NCBI GenBank assembly: GCA_023205875.1
Contig: CP060758.1
Coordinates: 868,001-932,000, forward strand
Direction: 5' to 3'
Length of the DNA stretch: 64,000 bases
Source of the DNA: Chloropicon primus
Taxonomy: Eukaryota; Chlorophyta; Chloropicophyceae; Chloropicales; Chloropicaceae
Both the position numbers and the translations under genes were made by a program. Positions 55,361 through 64,000 of the stretch are shown here, in pieces. Every line of letters starts with the position of its first letter. The stretch's first letter is position 1. The notes under the pieces are model-generated. The model saw nothing but the letters and a program-made list of their open reading frames with translations, ran no database searches and was not told the DNA's origin.

Positions 55361-56383
55361 ATGGACGTTTCGCTTGGTTGTCCGCGAGGACGAGTCGGTT
55401 GTAGAACGTCGTCATCATCATCGTCGTCCTCGCCGTCGAGGACTGCGGCGACGAGGAGGCTTGGGGGGAGCGACCTGGTGACGTCTCAAGTAGGCATCGG
55501 GACTCTGCAGTGGGGTGACGAGGGATGCGGATTCAACAAGAGCTATCGCGCGATTGACCTCGAAGTTGCCTTCAAGGAGGCTGTCGCCGACGGCATAAGT
55601 TTCTTCGACACGGCGGAGGTCTACGGGTACAAGCAGCACAAGTTCATGCAGAGCTCGGAGTGCCTGCTGGGTGAGTTCTCGAGGGAGGTCGACACCCCCG
55701 TGACGATTGGTTCCAAGGTGTTCACCATTCCCTGGACGAACTTGCTGGTGGGAGGAAGCCCTCGGCTCGGGAGGGCGGCGCTCGTCGAGGCCCTCAAGTC
55801 CAGCGTCGAGAGGGTGGGAAGGCCGCTGGACTTGTGGAGCATCCACTTCCCCTTTCCAACCTTTAAGCAGAGCGTCTTGGTGGACGCGCTCAAGGAGGCG
55901 ATGGACTTGGAGCTCACGAGGGCGGTGGGGGTCTCGAACTACAGCGCGGCGCAGATGGAGGAGGCCCGCGAGCTTTGCAGCCAGGCGGGCGTCCCCCTGG
56001 CCTGCAACCAGGTCAAGTACTCCCTCTTGGACAGGAAAGCTGACAAGGAGGGGCTCTTGAGGCTGGCCAAGGACTTGGAGGTCTGCGTTGTCGCGTACAG
56101 TCCCCTGGAGGGGGGGAAGCTGACGAGCGCGGGGCGGGCAAAGGACCCGGGTAACGCAAAGTTGCAGGAGCTTTTGAAGGTGATGGAATTCGTTGGCACG
56201 GTCAACGGCGGAAAGTCAATCGCTCAAGTTTCTCTCAATTACCTGGTTCAGAAAGGGGCTCTCCCGATCCCCGCGGCCAAGAACGCACAACAAGCGAGGG
56301 AGCACGCCGGGGCAATGGGCTGGAGCTTGGACGAGAACGAGGTGTCCCTCCTGGACGAGAAGCTTGATTATCTGAAGTTCTGA
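55361..56383 (+). CDS. aldo-keto reductase
   Basis: This 340-residue protein has the (beta/alpha)8 AKR fold with the full catalytic tetrad: Asp83 and Tyr88 in FFDTAEVYG, Lys119 in IGSKVF and His162 in WSIHFPFP. VGVSNYSAAQMEEA and NQVKYSLLDR are typical of the plant perakine-reductase-like and bacterial AKR groups. It should reduce aldehydes or ketones with NADPH. The substrate is not evident. The first 35 residues are Ser/Arg-rich and may target the plastid. I use the ATG at 55361 because the upstream frame lacks any other plausible start before the fold. Confidence 0.9.
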   Translation: MDVSLGCPRGRVGCRTSSSSSSSSPSRTAATRRLGGSDLVTSQVGIGTLQWGDEGCGFNKSYRAIDLEVAFKEAVADGISFFDTAEVYGYKQHKFMQSSECLLGEFSREVDTPVTIGSKVFTIPWTNLLVGGSPRLGRAALVEALKSSVERVGRPLDLWSIHFPFPTFKQSVLVDALKEAMDLELTRAVGVSNYSAAQMEEARELCSQAGVPLACNQVKYSLLDRKADKEGLLRLAKDLEVCVVAYSPLEGGKLTSAGRAKDPGNAKLQELLKVMEFVGTVNGGKSIAQVSLNYLVQKGALPIPAAKNAQQAREHAGAMGWSLDENEVSLLDEKLDYLKF

Positions 56384-56470
56384 TGGACCATGGGCTTTTT
56401 TCTTTAACAAAAGTAAGTAAAAAAGTGTTTGATTACAAGTTTGATTAAGTTCCGTTTCCATTTTTTTTGT

Positions 56471-59400
56471 CTATTGCCTGCCCTTGTTCCTCAGCTCCGC
56501 GAGCTTTTTGTCAATCTCGTCCCACTTGACGGCTTGAATGTCGGGCTGGTCGCTGGAGTCAAAGTCGCTGCCCCAGCCTCCGTCTTCCATCTCGAAGCAT
56601 TCCCCGACGTCCTGATCAAAGTTTCCTGACGTGCTGCTTCCTTCCCCCCACATCAAGTCGGCGGAGAGAGGAAGCTCTTCCATGATCCACTTGTGGACGT
56701 ACGGGGGGTCCTCGTACTGGTCCTTCTTGGTCACAATCTGCCTCAGGGTGGTCCTGCTTTCCGCCAAGAGCTCCTCGCAGCCCTCCTTCACCATCTTCTC
56801 CCAGTACTCCAACGACTCGCATATGGCGCACTCCATCTTCTCTGCCGACTCGATGGCGTGCTCCATGTCCAAGCCCCTGTGCTTCTTGGACACGAGCTTG
56901 ATCATGAAGGATCGCGAATCGATCTCCTGGCTGTCCGCATCTGGACTCCACAAGGAAGAGAACAAGTATGCCGATCCGTTGTAGTACTTCTCAGGGTCGT
57001 AAACCTCAGCGGCCATGGCGCAGAAGTGGGTCTTGCACAGCTGCTCGTTTACTGTCTGGTCCCAGATGCTCGGGTCCATGTCTTCGGGGCAGAACCTCAG
57101 CATGTACTGCAGCTGGTCCTCGAACCTCCGCCTCCTCTGCATCTCTTTGACAAATTTGTCCACGCTGATGTCTTGGGAGATCAGCGTGTACAGGCCGTAC
57201 CATATGGCATCCTGGTGGTAGCCCCTCTCCTTGGTGACCTGGCCGTCTATGAAAAGCACGGAGGCCACGCGCTCGGGACCCATCTGCACGGCAGCTTCGT
57301 ATGCGAGCTGGCAACCCATGCCAAAGCCAAGGAGAATATACGGAGCTTTCGGTTGAATGATTTGCATAGCTTGCACGTAGACTTCAACCAGCTCTTCGAT
57401 GCTGCGGACGTTGTGCAAGCACTCGAAATCCGGAAGCTGCAAACCAAAGCACTGGATGCTCATGCAAGAAATCAAGTCGTCCAGCAAATCCACGTAGCCC
57501 GTGACATCATGGAAGAAGAAACAGCAGAGATCTCCCATCGTGTAGTTAACGTCATTCAGTCGCACAACCTTCACGTCATCGGAAGTGAGTTCCTTTTGAG
57601 GTCCCTTGGCATTCAGGGCAACATGGAATTGTGCCACGAGCCCTGTTCCAATATTGTCGTCCCTGACATCGTCGATATCGTAGTCATAATCGTGATTCTT
57701 CACGCGATCCAAGATTGCGGGGCCACTGTTCGGATCATTCCCGTCCTCATTTCCGACAAACCACAACCCAGCCTTCGCCTTCAGGGCTTCGGTGTCTTCC
57801 TTCCGAAGACCCATTTTCTGCAGATACGCTTCCATCTCCGCGGCTTCCTCCTTTGTTAGAGTGAAAACCTCCTTTTCTTTCTTGAGTTCCTGCCAGCCAT
57901 TGCATACTAGCACTTGCTTCATTGGCTCGGAGATCATTCGCATGTCTCCCAGTGGCTGGCGAAGCATTGTGAAGTGGTCACCTGGAACGTCAATAATCTT
58001 CAAGTTGCTGCAGAAGTCCATCCAGCCCACGCCATGAGGGAATTCTTCATTGTCAAGGTCTTCGTCATGCATGTAGGCAACAACGCCCCTGATATTCGCA
58101 CGGAAGTAGTAGACGTCGGCCTTCTCAAGGTAGCCACTGAACACGTGGCTCCTCATGTCTGAAGCCTGAGATCCCGTCTTGATCGCACTAGCGATCGCGA
58201 GAACCTGCTCACGGACTTGCACAGCAGAGAAATTTTCATCCCTCATGATGCGGTACACTGGAGCAAAATACTCGTACTTCTGGTAGAATGGCATGTTTGC
58301 CCACCCTTGCCTCTGGTGCCCGAAATCGATGGCATTCAGAATCATCTCCATCAACTCCACAGCATTCTTGTCGTTCGCGATCGCATTCAACTCTGCCTTG
58401 CGAATTTGGCAAGGATGGGGAGCATCAAACAGGAAAACACCAGCGATCTCACGACCTATCTTTTGAAGCTGAATTGCAACCTCAAGGGCAACGACTCCTC
58501 CGTAGCTATGGCCGCCTATCAGGTACGGGCCGTAAGGCTGGATCTTGATCATATCTCTCACGTGGTTCTTTGCCAGTTCGAATATTGAAATTTCGTTGTC
58601 CTTCTCCAATGTGTAAATGGGCTGATCGCACCAGCCCAAGAACCGCATGAATGCAAAGTAAGCAGATTGGCCATTGGCAACACCGGGTGCAGCCAGGAAT
58701 AAAGGCCTGATCACATTTCCCCTCAACGTCTTGATAGACGGAGTTTGAGATTTTGTCTTCACATCTTGAACCTTTGCCACCTTCGGAGTAGACGCTTCTG
58801 AGCCCGAGTACTGGGCTTGTTCCGCTTTTGTCTTCTCTATGGCAGCAGCTGTGAACTTTGCAATGGCTTCCACAGTCTGGTAGTCATACAGCAGCGTAGC
58901 AGGCAGCTTCATACCAATGGCGTTGTTGAGCGAGCTTCTCAATTCCATTGCATTCCTGGAATCCATGCCGTTGGACATGAGGGGCTCGTCATCCTGAGGG
59001 GTATGCCCAATAAGAGCCTGGACCTCGTTCTTCACCAACGCCAACACTTCCTCATAACCGCTCTTCACGTCATCCAAATTCTTTCCTTTAGGATCTTTGT
59101 AGTGCTCAAAGTCCTCAGGATATTTCTCTTTGTACAATGGACTTAGTTCCTCGTCATCCGTGGACGAATCAGAACTTACACGAACGAAATCCACCTCCTT
59201 GTATGTCTGCATTGTCAGTTCAGATACATCGGTGTACAAGGAGAGCTTCCTCGCATGAGAAATAGGCCCTTCTTCGTAGGTCATGTTCTCAAATGCAAAC
59301 AGCTGTTGCTGTGAGTTCCTATCCTTCACGACCATGTCGATTCCACCGTCAATATTTTCAAATGCCACAAGTTGCTTTGTGGCTCGAGCTATATTTCTTC

Positions 59401-62400
59401 GGATGCTGTAGGACTTGATCGTACTCAGAATCTGTGGAAGGTCGCTGTAACTCCTCTTGTATGGCAGAACACTTCGCGGGTTCATGCTGTCAAGGAACCA
59501 AGTATCTTCATTCTCTTCGCTTTCGTAGCAAGCTGTGATCACAGGGAAGCTGCCGGAAAGTCTGTTTGCATATTCACGCGCAATGGAGACATCTGGGATG
59601 GCTTCCTCGTTCAAGCTGGACATTTGGGCTTTCACCGTGTACAAGTGACTCTGCTTGTACTTTGTGTTGTCTTCCTCGAGCTTCTCCTGGACATTCAGGC
59701 TGATGTCTCCATCTGAGTCCAGAGATACCACTATTCGTGAATCGTGAAGATCATAAGCTTGAGATACCATGAAGTACTTGGACACAACAAAGTTCGAAAT
59801 AAGCGAGGGCTTGTCGGTCACGGCAGCACCTGCGGCATCAATGGCGTCAAGGAGGACACTGCTTGGAATCATCCAGCGTTGAGTCACACTTAACTCAGCA
59901 GCTCTTGCTGACATGACAGTGTCAAGAGGTATCTCAAATATTGACTTTGAGTACTTCATTCTTGGATTCGAAGCACTCATTAGGACCTGCTTGATCTTTC
60001 TCGGGCATACAAGAGCTGCCCAGAGATACTCCTTGCTCCAATTGATCAGTGTATTTTCATGAATACGAGTGTCTTCGGAACACTTCATGAGGATGTTACT
60101 GTTTGTTCCTTGGGCTGCAAATGAATTGATGCAAGCAATGGTGCCCGCACCCTCCTGGTATGCTAACATCTGCCTGGTCCTAGGAAAGGCAAGAGAAGCA
60201 TGCTTCTGACTTGAAAGCTGATCCGCAATGTAAGGATTGACACTCCTCAGGTGGTTTATAGCAGGCATCGCATTGGACTCCAGCGTTCTGACAGCATTAT
60301 GCAAGAGCATTATGCCAGCAGCTGCTTCTTGATGTCCCGTTGCTCCCTTTCTTGACGAGATTCCCACGTTCGACGATTCATCAGAAGTGGTTTGTAAGGT
60401 CTTGACTGTTGTGAGGCAGGCCTTGAGCTCGATTGGATCCCCTAAGGCTGTACCAATGCAATGAGTCTGAAGCACGTGAATTGCTGAGATCTGGGTATTT
60501 GACATCAAGAGTGACTTCCTGATAACGTCCTCTTGAGCCGGACCATTTGGTGCAGTAAGAGAACTACTGAATCCGCTATGATTCACTGCTGAAGAACATA
60601 AAATCATGCCTGGTACAGAAGATTCATCCAAATTGTGAATGTACGCTAGTCTGCATGCTTCACCTCGGCCATATCCATCAGCAGCTGCATCGAAAGATTT
60701 ACATCTTCCATCTTCAGTGAGGAAGCCAGCATTCTGCAGAGACAAAGTTGAAGTTGGAACAAAAGAAATCATTGCTCCACCACAAATTGCACTGTTCTCG
60801 CTGCTTTCTCTCAGATATCTCAATCCAAGATGAGTTGTCACAAGAGATGATGCACACGCCACATCAACAGTGAGGGAAGGACCTCTAAGACCGAAGCAGA
60901 ATGAAGTTCTACCTGACACGACACTCAGAGCAGCACTCGTGAAACTGAAGCTGCCAATGGGAATAGACTGGACGCTTGGCATCCTTGTGTAATCCAGAGC
61001 ACAGCAAGCAATGTAGCAGCCCACATGATCCCTGTCAAAGTTCGTTTGCTGTTTCAAGGATAAAGTTTCTTCCAGCAGTAACCGTTGCTGGGGGTCCATG
61101 AGTGTTGCTTCCGCCTTGTACATCCTGAAAGCACTAGGGTCAAAGTACCCCACATCCTCAAGATAGCAGGCAAATCGAACAGGAATGTCACTCAGATTCA
61201 GATTCGATGTATCCAAATACTGGTGATCCCATCTCTCCATAGGCACGGTGCCAACATTCTCTGCTTCACCAATATCCCTGAACGCACCAAAAGCACATAG
61301 ACTTTGAATATATTGATTCTCGAACGCCTTCATTGGTAATTCACCAACAAGTGCAGTAGCATCCAGCGGTGAATCGATGTTCATTGTCTCCATGACCGAT
61401 TCAACCATCATATCAATAGTAGGATAGTCAATCACAAACGTGGAACTAACCTCAAAGCCATAACGATCATTCAAAATATGAGCAATCTCTGTGGCACCCA
61501 ATGAATCCAAGCCAGCAGCCATGAGGGGCTCGTCCGGCTGGACATCATGACCAATAACGCCGCAGACGACTGACTTAAGATGACTTCGAATCTGGTCTTC
61601 ATCCATGACAGGTGCTGCTCCTTGTCCAGTCACAAAACTGATATCTGGCACCTGTTGAGCAGCACTAACAGCAAATTCAACTGAAGCATGCTCACTCAAG
61701 TAATGCGTCTTCTTTGGGATATGGCTCATGAACACAGGCCAATTAAATGGATTGACGACATCTATCGGCGTGGGCGTCATGCTTTGCATGCTCTGCATGA
61801 CACAAGCCAATGCAGACATACCCTCCTCGGCTGTCAAGGAGGACATTCCCGTCCTTTGCAAACGCAGAGCTGTCTGCTCGTTCTGCGAAGCCATTCCGCC
61901 TCCAGACCAGGCACCCCAGCAAATACTAGAAGCAGTAGATCCCATGCTCATTTGACGCACGGCGAAAACATCTAGGTACGCGTTGGCTGCACCATAGTTG
62001 GATTGGCCTGGGGAGCCCAGAGCTGCTGCGACAGACGAAAACATGATAGAGGAGTCCAACCTGATGTTGGACGTGAATCTGCTGAGAATATCGAGTGCAC
62101 GTTGCTTTGGAGCAAAGACACTTCTGCACTTCTGGATAGACTGCTTCAGCAGTGTTGCATCTGCTAGCACACCTCCTGCGTGAATCATCACATCAATTTG
62201 GTGTTGCATCACTTGAACCACTCCTTCGACATCACTTGTCAAGGAAGCATCACACTTCATTAAGGATTGCACCATCAAGATCTGTGACGATCTGGAGCAG
62301 ATCTTCTCAGCGTAAGTTGCACTCGCATGACCTGATCTGCCCAGAGCAACAGTGTGGTGGATGGGCAAGCCCGTGTTCCATGCACAAAGCGCAGAACCCA

Positions 62401-64000
62401 ATGAGCCTGCACCTCCTGTGATCACAGCTGTCTCCTGCATTCCAAAGGAAACATCTCTTCCTGGGCATACAACAACTTTACCTACATGCTTGGCTTGGGA
62501 CATTTGACGCAAGGCAGCATGTACGGAACCAAGACTGTGGATCACCTGAGGCAAAGGTCCAATGCTGCCAGAAGCGAGGAAGCGAGCCGTTTGCAACATC
62601 ATCTGCTGCATTCTGTGTGGCGGCAAGAAATCCACAGCAAGCAGCTCGTATGTCACATCCTGACGCTCCATCCTCACAGACTGGCGTGACCAAATGTCAC
62701 GCTTTCCAATCTCAACCATCCTACCTCCACTGCCCAAAGTGGACAAGGTTGCTCCTACCATACCTGACGACGTCAAGGAGTTCAAAGCAATATCCACACC
62801 ACCAGTGTAGGACACCAACTCTGGATACCGGGTATCTCTCGAGTTCACCACATGCTGAAGCCCCAACGACCTCAGCAAAGAGCGCTTGCGGCTACTTCCA
62901 GCCGTGGCCAAGGCGTTGGAACCACTGGCTTGGACAACCTGGAGAGCGGCAAGACCGACTCCTCCTGCTGCGGCGTGAATGAGGACATTGTCATTGCGCT
63001 GCATGCAAGACGCGTGGGAGAAGGCAATCTGCACTGTCACAAACACGGTGGGCACTGTGGCTGCGGCACTGAATCCAACATTACTGGGCAAGGGAACGAA
63101 CAAATCAGAAAGTGCATTCACTTCCGTACCAAGACAACCCTCTGCGAGGCCAAACACTGACTGACCAACACAGAAGCCGTCTGAACCCTTGGTCTCCACA
63201 ACCACACCAGAGCAATCGCCTCCTGGCAAACCTGGGTCCCCGGGATACATGTCCAAAATATTGAGAACATCACGGAAATTCAGTCCAATGGCGTGTACCT
63301 GAAGGATCATATCCATGGTGGTTTTGGAGAGGGGCTCTAAGGCTTGCAGGGCCAAGCTACTGAAAGAACCTCGTGGACTTGGAACAAGCTGCATGTGAGC
63401 TTGCTTCAAGTGAGCTCTGCTGGCGATGAGAGTAGGCACCAAGACCATTCCCCCACGGAGAGCTTCTCCTTGAACATCTGATTCTGCACTTCTCATCAGC
63501 AGAGAGTCGACAATCAACGCGTTCGCATTGGAACCAACGTTGATTGTGTCCTCGATAGATACGTCAACACCACCGCAGGTCAAATTCTGGCATTCCTGTG
63601 CTACAGTGCGCATCAGACCCCACAGGTGTCCCTGAGACGTGTTGACGTCGTTGATGGGGCAATCAAGAGCTCCATAAGCACCGAAGGTTTGAAGGTTCAT
63701 AGGCATATGACCCTTGTTGATCAAATCACGCACAACGCTGAGGGCCAACCCCATCGAGCTGATTTGAGAATCAGGTTCTAAAATAAGCATTGAATCGGTA
63801 GCAGAACCCAAAGGACTCGATGACTGAGCAAGACAAGCATTCCACTGCACAAAGTAGGTCGTGGATCTCTTTTCTTCAATGGATGCCTTGGAGACCGAGG
63901 TCCCTGAAGACATGCTCTTGGTCAACAAGTTGTACACAGTGCTTGAAGACAGGCCGTTTGGATCTTGAAGGCTATGCTGGCTCATGCTCTTCTGAGCCGA
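56471..64000 (-). CDS. modular type I polyketide synthase, C-terminal part
   Basis: The frame is open through the right edge, so the N-terminus lies outside. The 2509 visible codons run: structural KR half; ER (about 63400-62520, GGDCSGVV, HAAAGGVGLAALQ); KR (about 62450-61800, TGGAGSLG, SNYGAANAYLD); ACP (Ser at 61502-61504); KS (about 61350-60070); a divergent DH-like fold (about 60060-59200); second ACP (Ser at 58958-58960); TE (GHSYGG, Ser at 58505-58507); a second TE-like fold (about 57560-56900). In the KS, Cys is at 60854-60856, and THCIGTALGDP and GATGHQEAAAG carry the two His. No acyltransferase lies between KS and the last ACP. The second TE reads GFGMG, without the nucleophile serine. 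The product is unknown. Confidence 0.93.
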   Translation of the reverse strand, partial: SAQKSMSQHSLQDPNGLSSSTVYNLLTKSMSSGTSVSKASIEEKRSTTYFVQWNACLAQSSSPLGSATDSMLILEPDSQISSMGLALSVVRDLINKGHMPMNLQTFGAYGALDCPINDVNTSQGHLWGLMRTVAQECQNLTCGGVDVSIEDTINVGSNANALIVDSLLMRSAESDVQGEALRGGMVLVPTLIASRAHLKQAHMQLVPSPRGSFSSLALQALEPLSKTTMDMILQVHAIGLNFRDVLNILDMYPGDPGLPGGDCSGVVVETKGSDGFCVGQSVFGLAEGCLGTEVNALSDLFVPLPSNVGFSAAATVPTVFVTVQIAFSHASCMQRNDNVLIHAAAGGVGLAALQVVQASGSNALATAGSSRKRSLLRSLGLQHVVNSRDTRYPELVSYTGGVDIALNSLTSSGMVGATLSTLGSGGRMVEIGKRDIWSRQSVRMERQDVTYELLAVDFLPPHRMQQMMLQTARFLASGSIGPLPQVIHSLGSVHAALRQMSQAKHVGKVVVCPGRDVSFGMQETAVITGGAGSLGSALCAWNTGLPIHHTVALGRSGHASATYAEKICSRSSQILMVQSLMKCDASLTSDVEGVVQVMQHQIDVMIHAGGVLADATLLKQSIQKCRSVFAPKQRALDILSRFTSNIRLDSSIMFSSVAAALGSPGQSNYGAANAYLDVFAVRQMSMGSTASSICWGAWSGGGMASQNEQTALRLQRTGMSSLTAEEGMSALACVMQSMQSMTPTPIDVVNPFNWPVFMSHIPKKTHYLSEHASVEFAVSAAQQVPDISFVTGQGAAPVMDEDQIRSHLKSVVCGVIGHDVQPDEPLMAAGLDSLGATEIAHILNDRYGFEVSSTFVIDYPTIDMMVESVMETMNIDSPLDATALVGELPMKAFENQYIQSLCAFGAFRDIGEAENVGTVPMERWDHQYLDTSNLNLSDIPVRFACYLEDVGYFDPSAFRMYKAEATLMDPQQRLLLEETLSLKQQTNFDRDHVGCYIACCALDYTRMPSVQSIPIGSFSFTSAALSVVSGRTSFCFGLRGPSLTVDVACASSLVTTHLGLRYLRESSENSAICGGAMISFVPTSTLSLQNAGFLTEDGRCKSFDAAADGYGRGEACRLAYIHNLDESSVPGMILCSSAVNHSGFSSSLTAPNGPAQEDVIRKSLLMSNTQISAIHVLQTHCIGTALGDPIELKACLTTVKTLQTTSDESSNVGISSRKGATGHQEAAAGIMLLHNAVRTLESNAMPAINHLRSVNPYIADQLSSQKHASLAFPRTRQMLAYQEGAGTIACINSFAAQGTNSNILMKCSEDTRIHENTLINWSKEYLWAALVCPRKIKQVLMSASNPRMKYSKSIFEIPLDTVMSARAAELSVTQRWMIPSSVLLDAIDAAGAAVTDKPSLISNFVVSKYFMVSQAYDLHDSRIVVSLDSDGDISLNVQEKLEEDNTKYKQSHLYTVKAQMSSLNEEAIPDVSIAREYANRLSGSFPVITACYESEENEDTWFLDSMNPRSVLPYKRSYSDLPQILSTIKSYSIRRNIARATKQLVAFENIDGGIDMVVKDRNSQQQLFAFENMTYEEGPISHARKLSLYTDVSELTMQTYKEVDFVRVSSDSSTDDEELSPLYKEKYPEDFEHYKDPKGKNLDDVKSGYEEVLALVKNEVQALIGHTPQDDEPLMSNGMDSRNAMELRSSLNNAIGMKLPATLLYDYQTVEAIAKFTAAAIEKTKAEQAQYSGSEASTPKVAKVQDVKTKSQTPSIKTLRGNVIRPLFLAAPGVANGQSAYFAFMRFLGWCDQPIYTLEKDNEISIFELAKNHVRDMIKIQPYGPYLIGGHSYGGVVALEVAIQLQKIGREIAGVFLFDAPHPCQIRKAELNAIANDKNAVELMEMILNAIDFGHQRQGWANMPFYQKYEYFAPVYRIMRDENFSAVQVREQVLAIASAIKTGSQASDMRSHVFSGYLEKADVYYFRANIRGVVAYMHDEDLDNEEFPHGVGWMDFCSNLKIIDVPGDHFTMLRQPLGDMRMISEPMKQVLVCNGWQELKKEKEVFTLTKEEAAEMEAYLQKMGLRKEDTEALKAKAGLWFVGNEDGNDPNSGPAILDRVKNHDYDYDIDDVRDDNIGTGLVAQFHVALNAKGPQKELTSDDVKVVRLNDVNYTMGDLCCFFFHDVTGYVDLLDDLISCMSIQCFGLQLPDFECLHNVRSIEELVEVYVQAMQIIQPKAPYILLGFGMGCQLAYEAAVQMGPERVASVLFIDGQVTKERGYHQDAIWYGLYTLISQDISVDKFVKEMQRRRRFEDQLQYMLRFCPEDMDPSIWDQTVNEQLCKTHFCAMAAEVYDPEKYYNGSAYLFSSLWSPDADSQEIDSRSFMIKLVSKKHRGLDMEHAIESAEKMECAICESLEYWEKMVKEGCEELLAESRTTLRQIVTKKDQYEDPPYVHKWIMEELPLSADLMWGEGSSTSGNFDQDVGECFEMEDGGWGSDFDSSDQPDIQAVKWDEIDKKLAELRNKGRQ

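Noticed and set aside
1-64000. tRNA, rRNA, telomere and transposon genes
   Set aside because: I looked for B-box-like GGTTCGAATCC patterns, rRNA blocks, telomeric repeats, transposase or reverse-transcriptase motifs and terminal repeats, and found none that held up.

Overview
The window is 64 kb of a compact, GC-rich nuclear genome of a unicellular, probably photosynthetic and flagellate eukaryote. I place 32 protein genes, about one per 2 kb. Most have a single exon. The exceptions carry one to three short GT-AG introns of 74-261 nt, which rules out a bacterium and argues against an intron-rich genome. Gene content is eukaryotic: SCC2/NIPBL, SAS10, RPN13, UCH37, CFAP58 and TBC RabGAP. Several proteins look plastid-linked: a rhomboid with a long N-terminal extension, a SepF-type division protein, and a small single-pass protein with a transit-like N-terminus. 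CFAP58 implies a motile cilium. SPIRAL1-type ends, a type I modular PKS and GCPW-type ankyrin-like repeats would fit a green picoalga of prasinophyte or chloropicophyte type. A stramenopile or haptophyte alga cannot be excluded by eye.

Layout, left half. 0.4-7.8 kb: rhomboid protease, REX4 exonuclease behind a tiny ASDURF-like prefoldin ORF, a secreted DUF1996 protein, pyrroline-5-carboxylate reductase, a DHRS12-type reductase, and a SPIRAL1-SAP chimera. 8-20 kb: a glucokinase-regulator-like SIS protein, a triple HARE-HTH protein, an orphan type I membrane protein, an EH/UBA endocytic protein with near-identical 48-residue repeats, and cytochrome b5 reductase. 20-31 kb: FKBP-TPR co-chaperone, TLC-domain ER protein, UCH37, a GET2/CAML-like protein, SAS10/UTP3 and a P450.

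Layout, right half. 31-47 kb: the cohesin loader SCC2 divergent from RPN13, a K+-dependent vacuolar pyrophosphatase, CFAP58, eEF1A lysine methyltransferase and a TBC protein. 47-52 kb: two UDP-glycosyltransferases with an almost identical 3' third, flanking an ankyrin-like repeat protein. 52-64 kb: SepF with two tiny exons, the plastid-type small protein, a Cys-less pentameric ligand-gated channel, an aldo-keto reductase, and the C-terminal end of a large PKS that runs off the right edge.

The genes are mostly unrelated housekeeping functions. RPN13 and UCH37 are known partners at the proteasome but lie 13 kb apart. The points most worth a second look are the ASDURF-REX4 two-ORF arrangement, the SPIRAL1-SAP fusion, the eukaryotic SepF, the UGT conversion tract, the inverted copy of the HARE-gene 5' end, and the PKS terminus (a ketosynthase module without an acyltransferase, then tandem thioesterases of which the second lacks its serine). 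Exon joins come from reading frame and splice consensus only.
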